Shown: in pieces, positions 24,365 to 32,311 of the stretch
Layout: each line of letters opens with the position of its first letter
Position numbering within the stretch: the stretch's first letter is position 1
Source: an uncultured Lachnospiraceae bacterium
GTDB lineage: Bacteria; Bacillota; Clostridia; Lachnospirales; Lachnospiraceae
Assembly (NCBI GenBank): GCA_947037115.1
Contig: CAMQTN010000017.1
Coordinates: forward strand, 1 to 42,518
Direction of reading: 5' to 3'
Length of the DNA: 42,518 bases
Notes under the pieces: model-generated
What the model was told of the DNA's origin: nothing
Database searches by the model: none
The model's input: only the letters and a program-made list of their open reading frames with translations
Translations under genes and position numbers: made by a program

Positions 24365-24416
24365 AAAAGAAAGAAAACCGGGCCGGCACGCTTCCTGTGC
24401 CGTCCGGTTCTCTTTT
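24365..24416. terminator. Bidirectional terminator between the anti-sigma and GNAT genes
   Basis: AACCGG...CGGCAC (24376-24389) pairs with GTGCCG...CCGGTT (24397-24409), a two-part stem with a 7-base loop. TCTTTT follows on the plus strand; TTTTCTTTCTTTT follows on the minus strand. It serves the convergent genes on both sides. Confidence 0.85.
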
Positions 24417-24425
24417 GCAAAACAG

Positions 24426-24869
24426 CTACCGGTTGAACGCCGTAATATTCGCCTCGTTCAGCGTAAAATCATAGTAGTTCAAATCTTCTCTTTTCGTCCA
24501 TCCGATCTGCCGCCAGAAGGCGTTGCCAATGTCATTGGCCGTAAAGGCAATCAGTGAAACCTTGTTGATATGCTCCGCCTTAAGGGCTTCCATGCAGAAT
24601 ACCACCATCGCCTTGCCGATTCCGCGCATACGGTAATCCGCCTCCACGCAGACATGGTACAGGCAGCCTCTTCTGCCGTCATGGCCGCAGAGAATCGCGC
24701 CTACAATCCTGCCATCCTCCACCGCCACCACGCTGGTTTTCGGATTTCTCTCCAAAAAACGGGCAACCCCCTCTCTGGAATCATCCAGACTTCGGATGGC
24801 AAAGCCCCTGATGGTCATCCAGAGCGCCTTCACCCCGTCGTAGTCTTCTATCGTCATTCTGCGTATCAT
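24426..24869 (-). CDS. GNAT-family N-acetyltransferase
   Basis: A 147-residue GCN5-type acetyltransferase. The acetyl-CoA-binding motif is YRMRGIGKAMV after the strand CLYHVCVEADY, and the C-terminal NAFWRQIGWTKREDLNYY matches the family end. The substrate is unknown. I chose the ATG at 24869; AAAGGAA lies 12 bases upstream, a rather long spacing. The cluster of GTTTACATAA copies at 24923-24987 lies upstream of this gene, between it and the YbaK-like gene. Confidence 0.8.
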   Translation of the reverse strand: MIRRMTIEDYDGVKALWMTIRGFAIRSLDDSREGVARFLERNPKTSVVAVEDGRIVGAILCGHDGRRGCLYHVCVEADYRMRGIGKAMVVFCMEALKAEHINKVSLIAFTANDIGNAFWRQIGWTKREDLNYYDFTLNEANITAFNR

Positions 24870-24922
24870 ATCTGCAATCGGTTCCTTTCTCCGTGCCCGC
24901 ACCTCTCAGGCTCTTTTATGTA

Positions 24923-24987
24923 TTATGTAAACTATTATATATGTTGTAAACCACATCTTATGTAAACCATCTTCATGTTATGTAAAC
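24923..24987 (-). repeat. Cluster of GTTTACATAA decamers (three exact, one degenerate)
   Basis: Exact copies at 24923-24932, 24958-24967 and 24978-24987; a degenerate copy (GTTTACAACA on the minus strand) at 24942-24951. Start-to-start distances are 19, 16 and 20 bases. The 24978 copy touches the stop codon of the YbaK-like gene (TAG followed by TTTACATAA). The sequence between copies is not repeated. Confidence 0.75.
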
Positions 24988-25532
24988 TATTCTCCCGCCA
25001 GTTCCACCGCCGTGTACTCATGCCCCACACAGGGCAGAAATTTTTCCACAATATCTTTCGTCCGCACTTTCAGGCTTGAAGTATTCACACAGGGATGGCA
25101 CCCTATAAACTCATCCTGCAAAAGCTCGCGGTCAATCAGAAGCCGTACCCTGTGATCCCTGTCGTTCATCAGCCCCATCACACTCACCGACCCCGGTGCG
25201 ATATCCAGAAATTCCTCCATGTACTCCGCCTCAGCGAAGGAGAGTCTCGCTACCCCAAGCTGTGACGAGAGCTCCTTTGTCTTGAACTTCTTTAAGCCCG
25301 GCATCATGAGCAGATAAAAATCCGTCTTCTGCCTGTTGCACAAAAACAGGTTCTTGCAGATATGGAGTCCCAATGCCTCATCTACGCCGTGACAGTCCTC
25401 CACCGTGGCTGCCGCCTCATGATCCACCCGCAGATAAGGAATCTTCAGTTCCTCAAGCAGATCATATACCGCCATTTCCTTCAAAAGTCTTCCCTTTGGC
25501 GAGGGTTTTGTGTCAACTGGTGTCCTCGCCAT
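24987..25532 (-). CDS. YbaK/ProX-type aminoacyl-tRNA deacylase
   Basis: A 181-residue protein of the YbaK/prolyl-tRNA editing family, which removes wrongly attached amino acids from tRNA. Features: VYDLLEELKIPYLRVDHEAA, the lysine in LGLHICKNLFLCN, and the end pattern GCHPCVNTSSLKVRTKDI. It resembles ProX (ProXp-ala), which hydrolyses Ala-tRNA(Pro). I chose the ATG at 25532 because GGAGG lies 8 bases upstream; the ATG at 25547 has no such site. Clusters of the decamer lie on both sides of the gene. Confidence 0.85.
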   Translation of the reverse strand: MARTPVDTKPSPKGRLLKEMAVYDLLEELKIPYLRVDHEAAATVEDCHGVDEALGLHICKNLFLCNRQKTDFYLLMMPGLKKFKTKELSSQLGVARLSFAEAEYMEEFLDIAPGSVSVMGLMNDRDHRVRLLIDRELLQDEFIGCHPCVNTSSLKVRTKDIVEKFLPCVGHEYTAVELAGE

Positions 25533-25575
25533 CTCACGCTCCTCCATTTCCGTAATCCTTCCTTCCGCTTCAGCA

Positions 25576-25652
25576 TTATGTTAACCTCTTATGCCTCTAT
25601 TTAAAATTATGTAAACCCGTCTGCACTCCTGTATATTCAAATTTATGTAAAC
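25576..25652 (-). repeat. Cluster of GTTTACATAA decamers (two exact, one variant)
   Basis: Exact copies at 25607-25616 and 25643-25652, and GTTAACATAA at 25576-25585. They fill the gap between the dCMP deaminase stop (25656) and the YbaK-like gene (25532). Start-to-start distances are 31 and 36 bases. All read the same way on the gene strand. Confidence 0.75.
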
Positions 25653-25655
25653 TAA

Positions 25656-26144
25656 TTAGTATCCAAAAGTCCCATCAAGCGACTCGTCCTCGTCAATCCA
25701 GCTCTGCACGGAAATCACACGGTATTCATCCTCTGTATCCCGGACATACACAGTCTCAATCCCCGCATTGATGATCTGCCGCTTGCACATGGAACAGCTG
25801 CAGGAGTTTTTCACATACTCTCCCGTATCCGCCTCCACCCCCGTCAGGTACATGGAACTGCCGATCATCTTGTCCCGCGAAGCGCTGATAATCGCGTTGG
25901 TCTCCGCATGGACGCTCCGGCAGAGCTCATAGCGCTCTCCCCTGGGGATCGCCATCTTCTGCCGGATGCACTCCCCCACGTCGGTGCAGTTCTTCCGTCC
26001 CCTGGGGGCTCCCACATAGCCTGTGGAAATCACTTCGTCGTTTTTCACAATGACCGCACCGTAATGTCTGCGCAGACAGGTGGAACGCTGCGACACCATC
26101 TTCGCCAGATCCAGATAATAATTTACTTTATCTCTTCTCTCCAT
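25656..26144 (-). CDS. Deoxycytidylate (dCMP) deaminase family protein
   Basis: A 162-residue zinc-dependent deaminase of the dCMP deaminase/ComEB type, which turns dCMP into dUMP for thymidylate synthesis. Zinc and catalytic residues are seen as HAE at 79-81 and CSMC at 117-120 (Cys117 and Cys120). The N-terminal RSTCLRRHYGAVIVKND is typical. AGGAGG lies 5 bases before the ATG. In Bacillus the homologue comEB lies inside the comE operon; here comEA and comEC are 11 kb away. Confidence 0.9.
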   Translation of the reverse strand: MERRDKVNYYLDLAKMVSQRSTCLRRHYGAVIVKNDEVISTGYVGAPRGRKNCTDVGECIRQKMAIPRGERYELCRSVHAETNAIISASRDKMIGSSMYLTGVEADTGEYVKNSCSCSMCKRQIINAGIETVYVRDTEDEYRVISVQSWIDEDESLDGTFGY

Positions 26145-26234
26145 TGACGCCTCCTTATTTCCACGGACGCTTACTCCCTGTCCAGCCCTTTTCCTTACAA
26201 ATTACTCCGCATCTTTTTCATCAGATAACTGTTA

Positions 26235-27020
26235 TCATATTTTTTTCAGCTCCGCAATCGCACCGTAGTGTAAAATATCAAATTCTTCAGGCGCAGTCTG
26301 CATAAGAAGTTTTTTATGTTCCTCTTCCCACTTTGCAATTTCTATTTCGGTAAGGGAAGCGCCGACTCCACGGCAGGCCTTCATTCTCCCGTTCCAGCTT
26401 TCGCGGGTAAACGGTACTTCAAGAGAAAATTCCTCGTGATGCACAAGTTCAAACTTTTCCCTATAACAGTCTGGTATCTCTATCGGATGAACGGTCTCCC
26501 CGGCTCCGCTCCAATCCGGATTATATTTCAGTACAAGCTCCTCGCTGGCCCCTGCTATTTTATCCTCAAAGGGCAGCCATGCCATGTATAAAACAAGAAT
26601 GCTTCCCTCCTGTTTCAGCATATGCCATAGCTTTGGCATAAGCGTTTCATGCTCAAAATACCAAAAGCACTGACAGGCTGTGACAACATCAAAAGAATCG
26701 TCAGGGAAACCGATATCCTCCGTCGCTATAACATGATAGTCAATATCCATTCCCTCCGAAAGGAGCCTTGCCTGTTCAATCTGGTTCTCCGAAATATCTG
26801 CGGCCGTCCACTTTGCCCCATACCGATACATATTTCTGGGAAGAACTCCCGTTCCCGTTCCGAGATCAAGTACAGACTGCCCGACGGTGCACAAATTGCG
26901 GTCAAGAATCTTCTGATAAAATTGTTGCGGGTAGATATCGCGAAATTTCGCATAATCCAGAGACGTTTTCCCCCAGTCAAAGGGCTTTCCGCCGTCTATC
27001 TTTTTGTCCACTATATTCAT
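26235..27020 (-). CDS. Class I SAM-dependent methyltransferase
   Basis: A 261-residue methyltransferase. The SAM-binding motif I is SVLDLGTGTGVLP (about 49-61), followed by AADISENQIEQA (motif II) and FDVVTACQCFWYF (motif IV). The C-terminal half is a small-molecule-methyltransferase-like cap. The substrate is unknown. AAGG lies 4-5 bases before the ATG. It begins the accessory stretch of GNAT genes and may be part of the same cassette. Confidence 0.82.
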   Translation of the reverse strand: MNIVDKKIDGGKPFDWGKTSLDYAKFRDIYPQQFYQKILDRNLCTVGQSVLDLGTGTGVLPRNMYRYGAKWTAADISENQIEQARLLSEGMDIDYHVIATEDIGFPDDSFDVVTACQCFWYFEHETLMPKLWHMLKQEGSILVLYMAWLPFEDKIAGASEELVLKYNPDWSGAGETVHPIEIPDCYREKFELVHHEEFSLEVPFTRESWNGRMKACRGVGASLTEIEIAKWEEEHKKLLMQTAPEEFDILHYGAIAELKKI

Positions 27021-27041
27021 ACTGCCTTCCCACTCTCCCCT

Positions 27042-27464
27042 TCATGTCAATGCCTTAATCAAAAACAGTTCCATCGGCTGCTCCCATCCCTTGATATCGA
27101 CCACAAAACCGCCACAGTCCTTATATCCCAGCTTCCTGTAAAAATGCTGTGCCTGCTCATCCACCTGCGTGGAAGTCAAAGCCATCCCATAACCCTGCTC
27201 TTTCATATCTCTCTCCCAGTGCGCCATCAACATTTTACCATAACCCTGTCTCTGAAAATCAGAGCTTACATAAAGCATCGAGCAAAAGGGTGTGTTATCC
27301 CAAAACAAATGGTATCTCAGCAGTCCAAGCGGTTTGTCATCCCTAAGCAGCACATAACCGCGTCCGTCACGAACCTTTTTTTCAAACTCTGTTTCCGGCA
27401 AATGCCTGTCAAGACTAAACCAAAAGTCTCTGTCATCCAGCTGTACATTTCTAATGTGTATCAT
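27042..27464 (-). CDS. GNAT-family N-acetyltransferase
   Basis: A 140-residue acetyltransferase with the motif FQRQGYGKMLM after SMLYVSSD, and AQHFYRKLGYKDCG near the end. The start at 27464 overlaps the stop of the upstream GNAT gene (ATGA), so translation is coupled. A longer start at 27503 would overlap that gene by 43 bases and is less likely. Confidence 0.8.
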   Translation of the reverse strand: MIHIRNVQLDDRDFWFSLDRHLPETEFEKKVRDGRGYVLLRDDKPLGLLRYHLFWDNTPFCSMLYVSSDFQRQGYGKMLMAHWERDMKEQGYGMALTSTQVDEQAQHFYRKLGYKDCGGFVVDIKGWEQPMELFLIKALT

Positions 27465-27955
27465 AACTGCTTTTCCATAAGATAAAATCTTCCCTTTCTC
27501 CAATCCGCAAAACCGACCTTTTCATATCCCGCATTCTGATACAGGGACAATGCAAAAGGATTCTCACTAAACACATCAAGACGTATAGCTCCAACATTCG
27601 ATTTTTGCAATTCTTTTTCAATATGAGAAAGAGTGCTTTTTGCTATTCCCCGATTTTGATATGCCGGATTCACACACAGTCGATGGATCACGCGATATTC
27701 ACAATCCGGGTATCTCCATCTCCCATTTTCATATTCCCTGTCGTATTCTTTATTTACAGTATACACTACTACGGCATCATCATCCACAATGCCAATATAA
27801 AGCTGTTGTTTCCGAATATCATTCAAAAAATCCTCTTTTGCAGGATAGATGTCGTCCCATTGGAAAATCTCCTGCTTTTCCATGCTTCCAATGGCAGCTT
27901 TTACCAACTCGCAAATCGCATCTATATCATTTTCTTCTGCCCGTCTAAAAACCAT
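27461..27955 (-). CDS. GNAT-family N-acetyltransferase
   Basis: A 164-residue acetyltransferase: FRRAEENDIDAICELVKAA at the start, IHRLCVNPAYQNRGIAKS as the acetyl-CoA loop, and NPFALSLYQNAGYEKVG near the end. AGGGAG lies 6 bases before the ATG. It is followed by a second GNAT gene with a 4-base overlap and preceded by a third, 15 bases away. The three differ in sequence, so they are not recent tandem copies. Confidence 0.82.
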   Translation of the reverse strand: MVFRRAEENDIDAICELVKAAIGSMEKQEIFQWDDIYPAKEDFLNDIRKQQLYIGIVDDDAVVVYTVNKEYDREYENGRWRYPDCEYRVIHRLCVNPAYQNRGIAKSTLSHIEKELQKSNVGAIRLDVFSENPFALSLYQNAGYEKVGFADWRKGRFYLMEKQL

Positions 27956-27970
27956 ATTCTTCTCCCTGAA

Positions 27971-28468
27971 TTAAACTAAATCCCCTAATGCCTGATATAT
28001 CAGCTCTCTGCATTTCCATTCTTCACCCATAACACAATATTTTTCCGTTGTATCTAAAACTGCATCACTAAAACCAACTGCTTTGTAACAGTAATAAGCA
28101 GGAAGATTATTCTCGAAAACACCCAGTGATGCTCTTTTAGCACCATAAATTTCAAAAGCAAACTTTAGACCTAATTGAAGCATAACTTTTCCATAGCCTT
28201 TTCCTCGCTTTTGAGGATCTATAATAACAAACCCAAAGCGTAGTTCATCCAATGTTTCATTAGGATTTCTCAATGTAAAAAAGCCTATGATTCCTGTTTC
28301 ATCAAATGCGGTAAACGGCATTAGAGATTCCACAAAACAAAATTCGTTTTGTGTAACAGGATAAGCGCCAAGTATGCCTGCTGTCCACTGGTAAAACGCT
28401 TTTTCATCCTGGCACCACGATAATATCGTATCTGCATCCGTTGCCTTATAAGGTCTGACTCTAATCAT
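27971..28468 (-). CDS. GNAT-family N-acetyltransferase (RimJ/RimL-like)
   Basis: A 165-residue acetyltransferase with MIRVRPYKATDADTILSW at the start, FVIIDPQKRGKGYGKVML as the acetyl-CoA loop, and NNLPAYYCYKAVGF near the end. I chose the ATG at 28468 with GGGG about 9 bases upstream; an ATG two codons earlier is possible. Its base composition is distinctly AT-rich compared with the arg or com genes. Confidence 0.8.
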   Translation of the reverse strand: MIRVRPYKATDADTILSWCQDEKAFYQWTAGILGAYPVTQNEFCFVESLMPFTAFDETGIIGFFTLRNPNETLDELRFGFVIIDPQKRGKGYGKVMLQLGLKFAFEIYGAKRASLGVFENNLPAYYCYKAVGFSDAVLDTTEKYCVMGEEWKCRELIYQALGDLV

Positions 28469-28537
28469 ATGCATTTTCCCCACAGTAAAACCCAATATTT
28501 TGTCTTCCAGCGTTTATTTTATATTCCATATATAAAC

Positions 28538-28780
28538 TCACCGTGTAACTATATAGCGGTCATGGGGCATGTCCACGCCTCTGTAATGTTTAACCCAATG
28601 ATCCACAGCCTCCATACCGTTTCTGACAGCCACATTCTGGGAAGCCGTGTTCGTATCTCTGATGATGGAGCAGACTTCCTCTCTGTCCAATACTTCCTCA
28701 TCCTGCAATATTTTACAAAGCGCGCCGTAATCGTTCTGGTTCATTTCCCTTAAATACAGTCTGTCTGTCTCAAGAATCAT
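28538..28780 (-). pseudogene. GNAT acetyltransferase remnant with an in-frame internal deletion
   Basis: An 80-residue reading frame that joins the start of a RimJ/RimL-like GNAT (MILETDRLYLREMNQNDY...LQDEEV, residues 1-30) directly to the end of such a protein (EEVCSIIRDTNTASQNVA, then GM...DHWVKHYRG, about 34-80). The middle of about 90 residues, including the strand and loop that bind acetyl-CoA, is missing; full-length relatives are about 170-180 residues. The frame stays open across the junction and a ribosome binding site (AGGGTGG) is present, so a short protein could still be made, but it cannot be an active acetyltransferase. Confidence 0.75.
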
Positions 28781-28936
28781 ACTTCCACCCTTACGTTCTA
28801 TCGTGCCTTCATTCACTAACTCTTTAATGAGCAGCTTTCAATGTAGCCAGCTCAGAAAAATGCTCCCGCAATTTTGGGATTATATGGCCGGGATTTATAC
28901 TTTACACAATTTCTGACACACAACTGAAATCTGACA

Positions 28937-29464
28937 CTACATCCGTTTTATCATATCTATACACCAATCCTCGTATTTCATCTGATTTCCCTGCTCATCC
29001 GTATATTCGTATACACCGTCCAGATGTACTTTACCGACTGCATGATAACCTAATCTCTCATACAATCTTTTTGCCGCAGAATTATCTGTTGGATTAACAT
29101 CCAGACCCAAATAGGGTATCCCTTTTTCCCGGCAGACTTCCTCGCACGAAAGCGCCAGTCTGGACCCGACGCCATAGTTTCTCAGAGGTTCTATCAGCAA
29201 TAAATCAATCATATCCGCACATTTTTCATGATTGGTATCTAACATGACATCTTCTTTGTTATCCAATGACAACAGCACATATCCAATGGCACAATTATTG
29301 ATAAATGCGCCTAAATAAACTGCTTTTCCTTCTTTCTGCCGGCAGAGCCTGTCCCTGTGTACGGAAACATCATTTTTAACCGAAAGCAGACTCTCCAAAT
29401 CACTTTCTTTTATGATCCTGATCTGATAGGATACAGCGTTTATCTCATATAATTTTTCATGCAT
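28937..29464 (-). CDS. GNAT-family N-acetyltransferase
   Basis: A 175-residue acetyltransferase. The loop is LLIEPLRNYGVGSRLALS, followed by GLDVNPTDNSAAKRLYERLGY, a typical GNAT end. The start is uncertain: the ATG at 29464 has GGGG about 9 bases upstream, and the ATG at 29479 is also possible. It is separated from the neighbours by gaps of over 150 bases, so it may be transcribed alone. Confidence 0.78.
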   Translation of the reverse strand: MHEKLYEINAVSYQIRIIKESDLESLLSVKNDVSVHRDRLCRQKEGKAVYLGAFINNCAIGYVLLSLDNKEDVMLDTNHEKCADMIDLLLIEPLRNYGVGSRLALSCEEVCREKGIPYLGLDVNPTDNSAAKRLYERLGYHAVGKVHLDGVYEYTDEQGNQMKYEDWCIDMIKRM

Positions 29465-29724
29465 ATTTATCAACCCCATTTCCGATCTGTGTTTTGGTCA
29501 ATTACTGCAATATCCTGCTTTTCCATCTGATTGTACCACAGTACAACACCCCGCATCAATGACTATCACTTTTCGCCTTAATGTGTTTGTCATTGTATAA
29601 TAAGGTTGTTGTATGAGGTCACTTCTTTCGTGTATTTTTTTCGCGTTAGCCTTGTTATCCCTGATCTTGCTGTAGCCCTCGAAAAAATTTCATTATCATA
29701 TATGTTCTGCTTCGCCATTATCGA

Positions 29725-30147
29725 TTACCTTTCCGTCTGCTCTGTCATAATCCCCCACCGAATGCCAAATTTGTCAACAAAAACAACCCTGCAAGAACTG
29801 TATGGAGTTGCTTCCATTTGATATATTGTCTTACTTCCTTCTTTCATAATTTCATATGCACTTTGTACTTCCTCTTTTGTCTCACACATAATAGTAAGGA
29901 AATTGGAATAGCACGTCTGAAACTCAATATCCACCTGATCACTCATAATAATTCTCTGATTTCCTAATATAAGTTCCGAATGATATATATAATCTTTCTG
30001 ATTCTCTTTTAAAAGTGAATTATATTCAGGATCATCAGCCTCTCCATATGTAATCAGACATGTGATCTTTCCATGAAATGCCTTTTCATACATATGAAGC
30101 GCTTCCCGGCAACTCCCTCCAAAATTTAGTGTAGGCACGATTTTCAT
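29725..30147 (-). CDS. VOC-family protein (PhnB/glyoxalase-like)
   Basis: A 140-residue protein of the vicinal oxygen chelate superfamily, PhnB-like branch: PTLNFGGSCREALHMYEKAF at the start, HSELILGNQRIIMSD in the middle and CRVVFVDKFGIRWGIMTEQ at the end. Family members bind a metal and act on small molecules or serve in resistance; the exact role is unknown. The start overlaps the stop of the Rpn-like gene (ATGA), with AGGAGG about 7 bases upstream. Confidence 0.82.
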   Translation of the reverse strand: MKIVPTLNFGGSCREALHMYEKAFHGKITCLITYGEADDPEYNSLLKENQKDYIYHSELILGNQRIIMSDQVDIEFQTCYSNFLTIMCETKEEVQSAYEIMKEGSKTIYQMEATPYSSCRVVFVDKFGIRWGIMTEQTER

Positions 30148-31091
30148 ATGACTTCCTCCTTTTCCTGTTCCCGCCTGATGATCTGCCCAATCACGAGAGG
30201 GGTCTCTTCCAGTTCCTCCGCAATTTCCAGGATGGTCTTCCCTTTGGAAAGTTTCTTCTGTATCTGTTCTATGAGTTTTTCCTGACGGCCCTTACTAAGA
30301 CCAAGTTCCATACCTACTTCCATACCTTCCCTGTAAGTATTTTTCAGATGTTTCTTCTCGTCATATTCCGTCAAAAGCATATGCAGCACCTCCGCTTTCT
30401 CCCTGATCAGGATATCTCTTAGTATCCCTTTTTCAATACAAGAATCCATGGCGGTCTCCACCGCCTCTTTCCTATCCATGCCGCTTCTTATGTTCTCCTC
30501 AATCTCTGCGGAAAATTCGGAGTATTCCCAGAGCCTGCGGCATTTCTCCATAAGAGCACCGTTATAGCCACGGTTGATGTTTAATACTTCACAGGTGCAC
30601 TCCAGACTGCCGCTTCCCCTCCCTGCCGAAAAGGAATCTGACAGATAGAGCATCCGGCTGTCCCTATCCATACCTTTGCCATTATAAAAAATAATATATA
30701 CCGGCGTGGGCACTTCGACCAGACTGCCGCCATAAAGATCATCCCCGCGGAAACTGATAAGCCCCTCAAACTGTCTGGCAAAGTAAAGAAGTCCCCGAAG
30801 CGGCATGTTCGGATTCCAGCTGCTCTGGTGCTCGTACAGGTTTAAACGGCTCCCGATGATAAAAGAGAGGTCGTTTTTCATCTTCATAAAGATCACATCT
30901 TCCAGAGTAACCACTTCCAGCTCCCCGGGATCTGTGTATGTACTGCCGTTTAGGGCGTTGTAAAGATCCAGCAGATCCTTTTTATCCCGGAAAAGACGTC
31001 TGAAAAGAACATCCTTATATCTGCGGTTTAAAAAGAGCTTCTTCCACCATGAGCCGTGTCTGAACCATTTCCCTGTATTTTGTTTTACCAT
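30144..31091 (-). CDS. Rpn-family recombination-promoting nuclease / putative transposase
   Basis: A 315-residue protein of the PD-(D/E)XK nuclease transposase (Rpn) family: YKDVLFRRLFRDKKDLLDLYNALN at about 25-48 (broken here by sequence identity, read as FRRLFRDKKDLLDLYNALN), then RLNLYEHQSSWNPNMPLR, and VPTPVYIIFYNG. The C-terminus has a KGRQEKLIEQIQKKL stretch and a helix-turn-helix-like end. Rpn proteins raise RecA-independent recombination and are often found in variable regions. The start has GGAGG 5 bases upstream, directly behind a TATAAT, so the leader is very short. It is coupled to the VOC gene. Confidence 0.82.
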   Translation of the reverse strand: MVKQNTGKWFRHGSWWKKLFLNRRYKDVLFRRLFRDKKDLLDLYNALNGSTYTDPGELEVVTLEDVIFMKMKNDLSFIIGSRLNLYEHQSSWNPNMPLRGLLYFARQFEGLISFRGDDLYGGSLVEVPTPVYIIFYNGKGMDRDSRMLYLSDSFSAGRGSGSLECTCEVLNINRGYNGALMEKCRRLWEYSEFSAEIEENIRSGMDRKEAVETAMDSCIEKGILRDILIREKAEVLHMLLTEYDEKKHLKNTYREGMEVGMELGLSKGRQEKLIEQIQKKLSKGKTILEIAEELEETPLVIGQIIRREQEKEEVI

Positions 31092-31180
31092 ATATTTTCC
31101 TCCATTATAGCATATTTTCTGATGCCGTTACAGTAAAATTTTCAGACTGCATACAAGGAGTTCCGGGAAAATGAGTCATC

Positions 31181-31393
31181 TTACAAAAAACGCATAAGGT
31201 CAGACAACACCGCAGAATCCTTGTTCAGTCCTGTGTCGATAGATAAGGGATTGTTTCCGGCGAACCCGGAAAGAATCTTAAGATAGAAAGCTCCCGGAAG
31301 ATTTCGAAGAACTTTCCTGACAGACAGATGACCCGTCTGTATTTGGTTTATATAATTAAAAATATCATAGACAGTAGAAGTATGCAAGATCAA
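31181..31393 (-). other. Doubtful small open frame, possible gene remnant
   Basis: Seventy codons with a TTG start (GAGG about 8 bases upstream). The second half (NLPGAFYLKILSGFAG...NKDSAVLSDLMRFL) looks protein-like and could be the C-terminus of a lost gene, but I recognise no family. It lies in a 550-base stretch that holds two other gene remnants. Confidence 0.2.
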
Positions 31394-31405
31394 ATTGCAG
31401 TCCTC

Positions 31406-31534
31406 TTAAAACGACAAATACCAAAAAACTGCAAATTCCTCATTATTAAAGTTCCTGTAAAGCATAGTGTTGACTGCACCGATTCCAAAGCCGCATTTTG
31501 CATAGAACCGGCACGCCAACAGATTACTGTGTTC
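31406..31534 (-). pseudogene. C-terminal fragment of a GNAT acetyltransferase
   Basis: The frame encodes EHSNLLACRFYAKCGFGIG followed by AVNTMLYRNFNNEEFAVFWY and a stop. ACRFYAKCGF is the signature end of GNAT proteins. The N-terminal and acetyl-CoA-binding parts are absent; upstream of the fragment lies the start of a HAD gene in another frame. The two remnants overlap at 31524-31534, the deletion junction. Confidence 0.65.
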
Positions 31535-31604
31535 CGAAATACAGCGAGCTTTCAAAAAGCGTTATAAGTGTTTCAAACATATCAAAAACGACTGCTTTTA
31601 TCAT
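31524..31604 (-). pseudogene. N-terminal fragment of a HAD-family hydrolase
   Basis: The first 26 codons of a HAD hydrolase (MIKAVVFDMFETLIT, then LYFGTQ) with the catalytic DxF motif, an intact ATG and GGAGG 8 bases upstream. It then stops at TAA where the sequence switches to a GNAT tail in another frame. About 200 residues are missing. It could still be translated as a 26-residue peptide. Confidence 0.7.
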
Positions 31605-31640
31605 AAAGTATGCCTCCAAAAGATTTCATTGTTCTTCGCC

Positions 31641-32255
31641 TCAGTCAAACTGGACTTTCCAGTGTTCGTCCCCATAGGCTTCAAAACACATCCGGATCTG
31701 CTCTTCATTACATTTTTCTTCCGCCAAAGGAGGTAATTCGTCTAACGAAAAATACTTACTTTCCGACGTCTCTATATTCTGGATAAATGACCCTCCCGTA
31801 ACTTCGCACTGATAAAAAATTTTGACCACTCCGTAGGCGTAAGGCGGCTGGTTGTGCTTATCCCGGTCCTGCACGGAAATAACTTTCTGTACGACCACCT
31901 CCAGTCCGGCTTCCTCCTTTGACTCTTTTATCACATTTTCCGCAGGAGAAGTGTTGTATTCACACCATCCGCCGGGCATGGACCACTTTCCGTCATTCTC
32001 ACAGACAAGAAGGATTTTTCCCTCACTAAAAATCGCCGCGCGGGTGTCAACTTTAGGCGTCTGGTAACCGACGTCTCCACAGAACAAGCCGGTGATTTTC
32101 TCCGTTGAAATACCTGTGCGCTCCGCCATCATTTCCGCCGCAATTTCCCGGATCCGCTGATATCTTTCCTGATCGAAAACATCCCTGCCATAAAACAATC
32201 CGGCCTGCGCAAGGCTTTGGATTTCTTTTGCCCATTCAACAATCTGATCCTGCAT
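31641..32255 (-). CDS. NUDIX hydrolase with N-terminal NUDIX_N domain
   Basis: A 204-residue protein. Residues 1-60 form the helical NUDIX_N domain (VEWAKEIQSLAQAGLFYG). The NUDIX box is GGWCEYNTSPAENVIKESK followed by EEAGLE; it departs from GX5EX7REUXEEXGU by Thr for the first Glu and Lys for Arg, while the core EE pair is kept. Relatives hydrolyse nucleoside diphosphate derivatives such as ADP-ribose. AAAGG lies 7 bases before the ATG. Confidence 0.85.
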   Translation of the reverse strand: MQDQIVEWAKEIQSLAQAGLFYGRDVFDQERYQRIREIAAEMMAERTGISTEKITGLFCGDVGYQTPKVDTRAAIFSEGKILLVCENDGKWSMPGGWCEYNTSPAENVIKESKEEAGLEVVVQKVISVQDRDKHNQPPYAYGVVKIFYQCEVTGGSFIQNIETSESKYFSLDELPPLAEEKCNEEQIRMCFEAYGDEHWKVQFD

Positions 32256-32311
32256 ACGAATACCTTTCTCCTATTTTTTTAGAAAATCGCTAAATTTTTT
32301 CAATTCCTGTA

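Noticed and set aside
24923..25652. The decamer clusters as a CRISPR array
   Set aside because: The repeat is only 10 bases, spacing is irregular (16-36 bases), and there are no cas genes.
29480..29724. The gap between the VOC and GNAT genes as another gene remnant
   Set aside because: I could not find a protein-like stretch in any frame that matched a family; it seems to be plain intergenic DNA.
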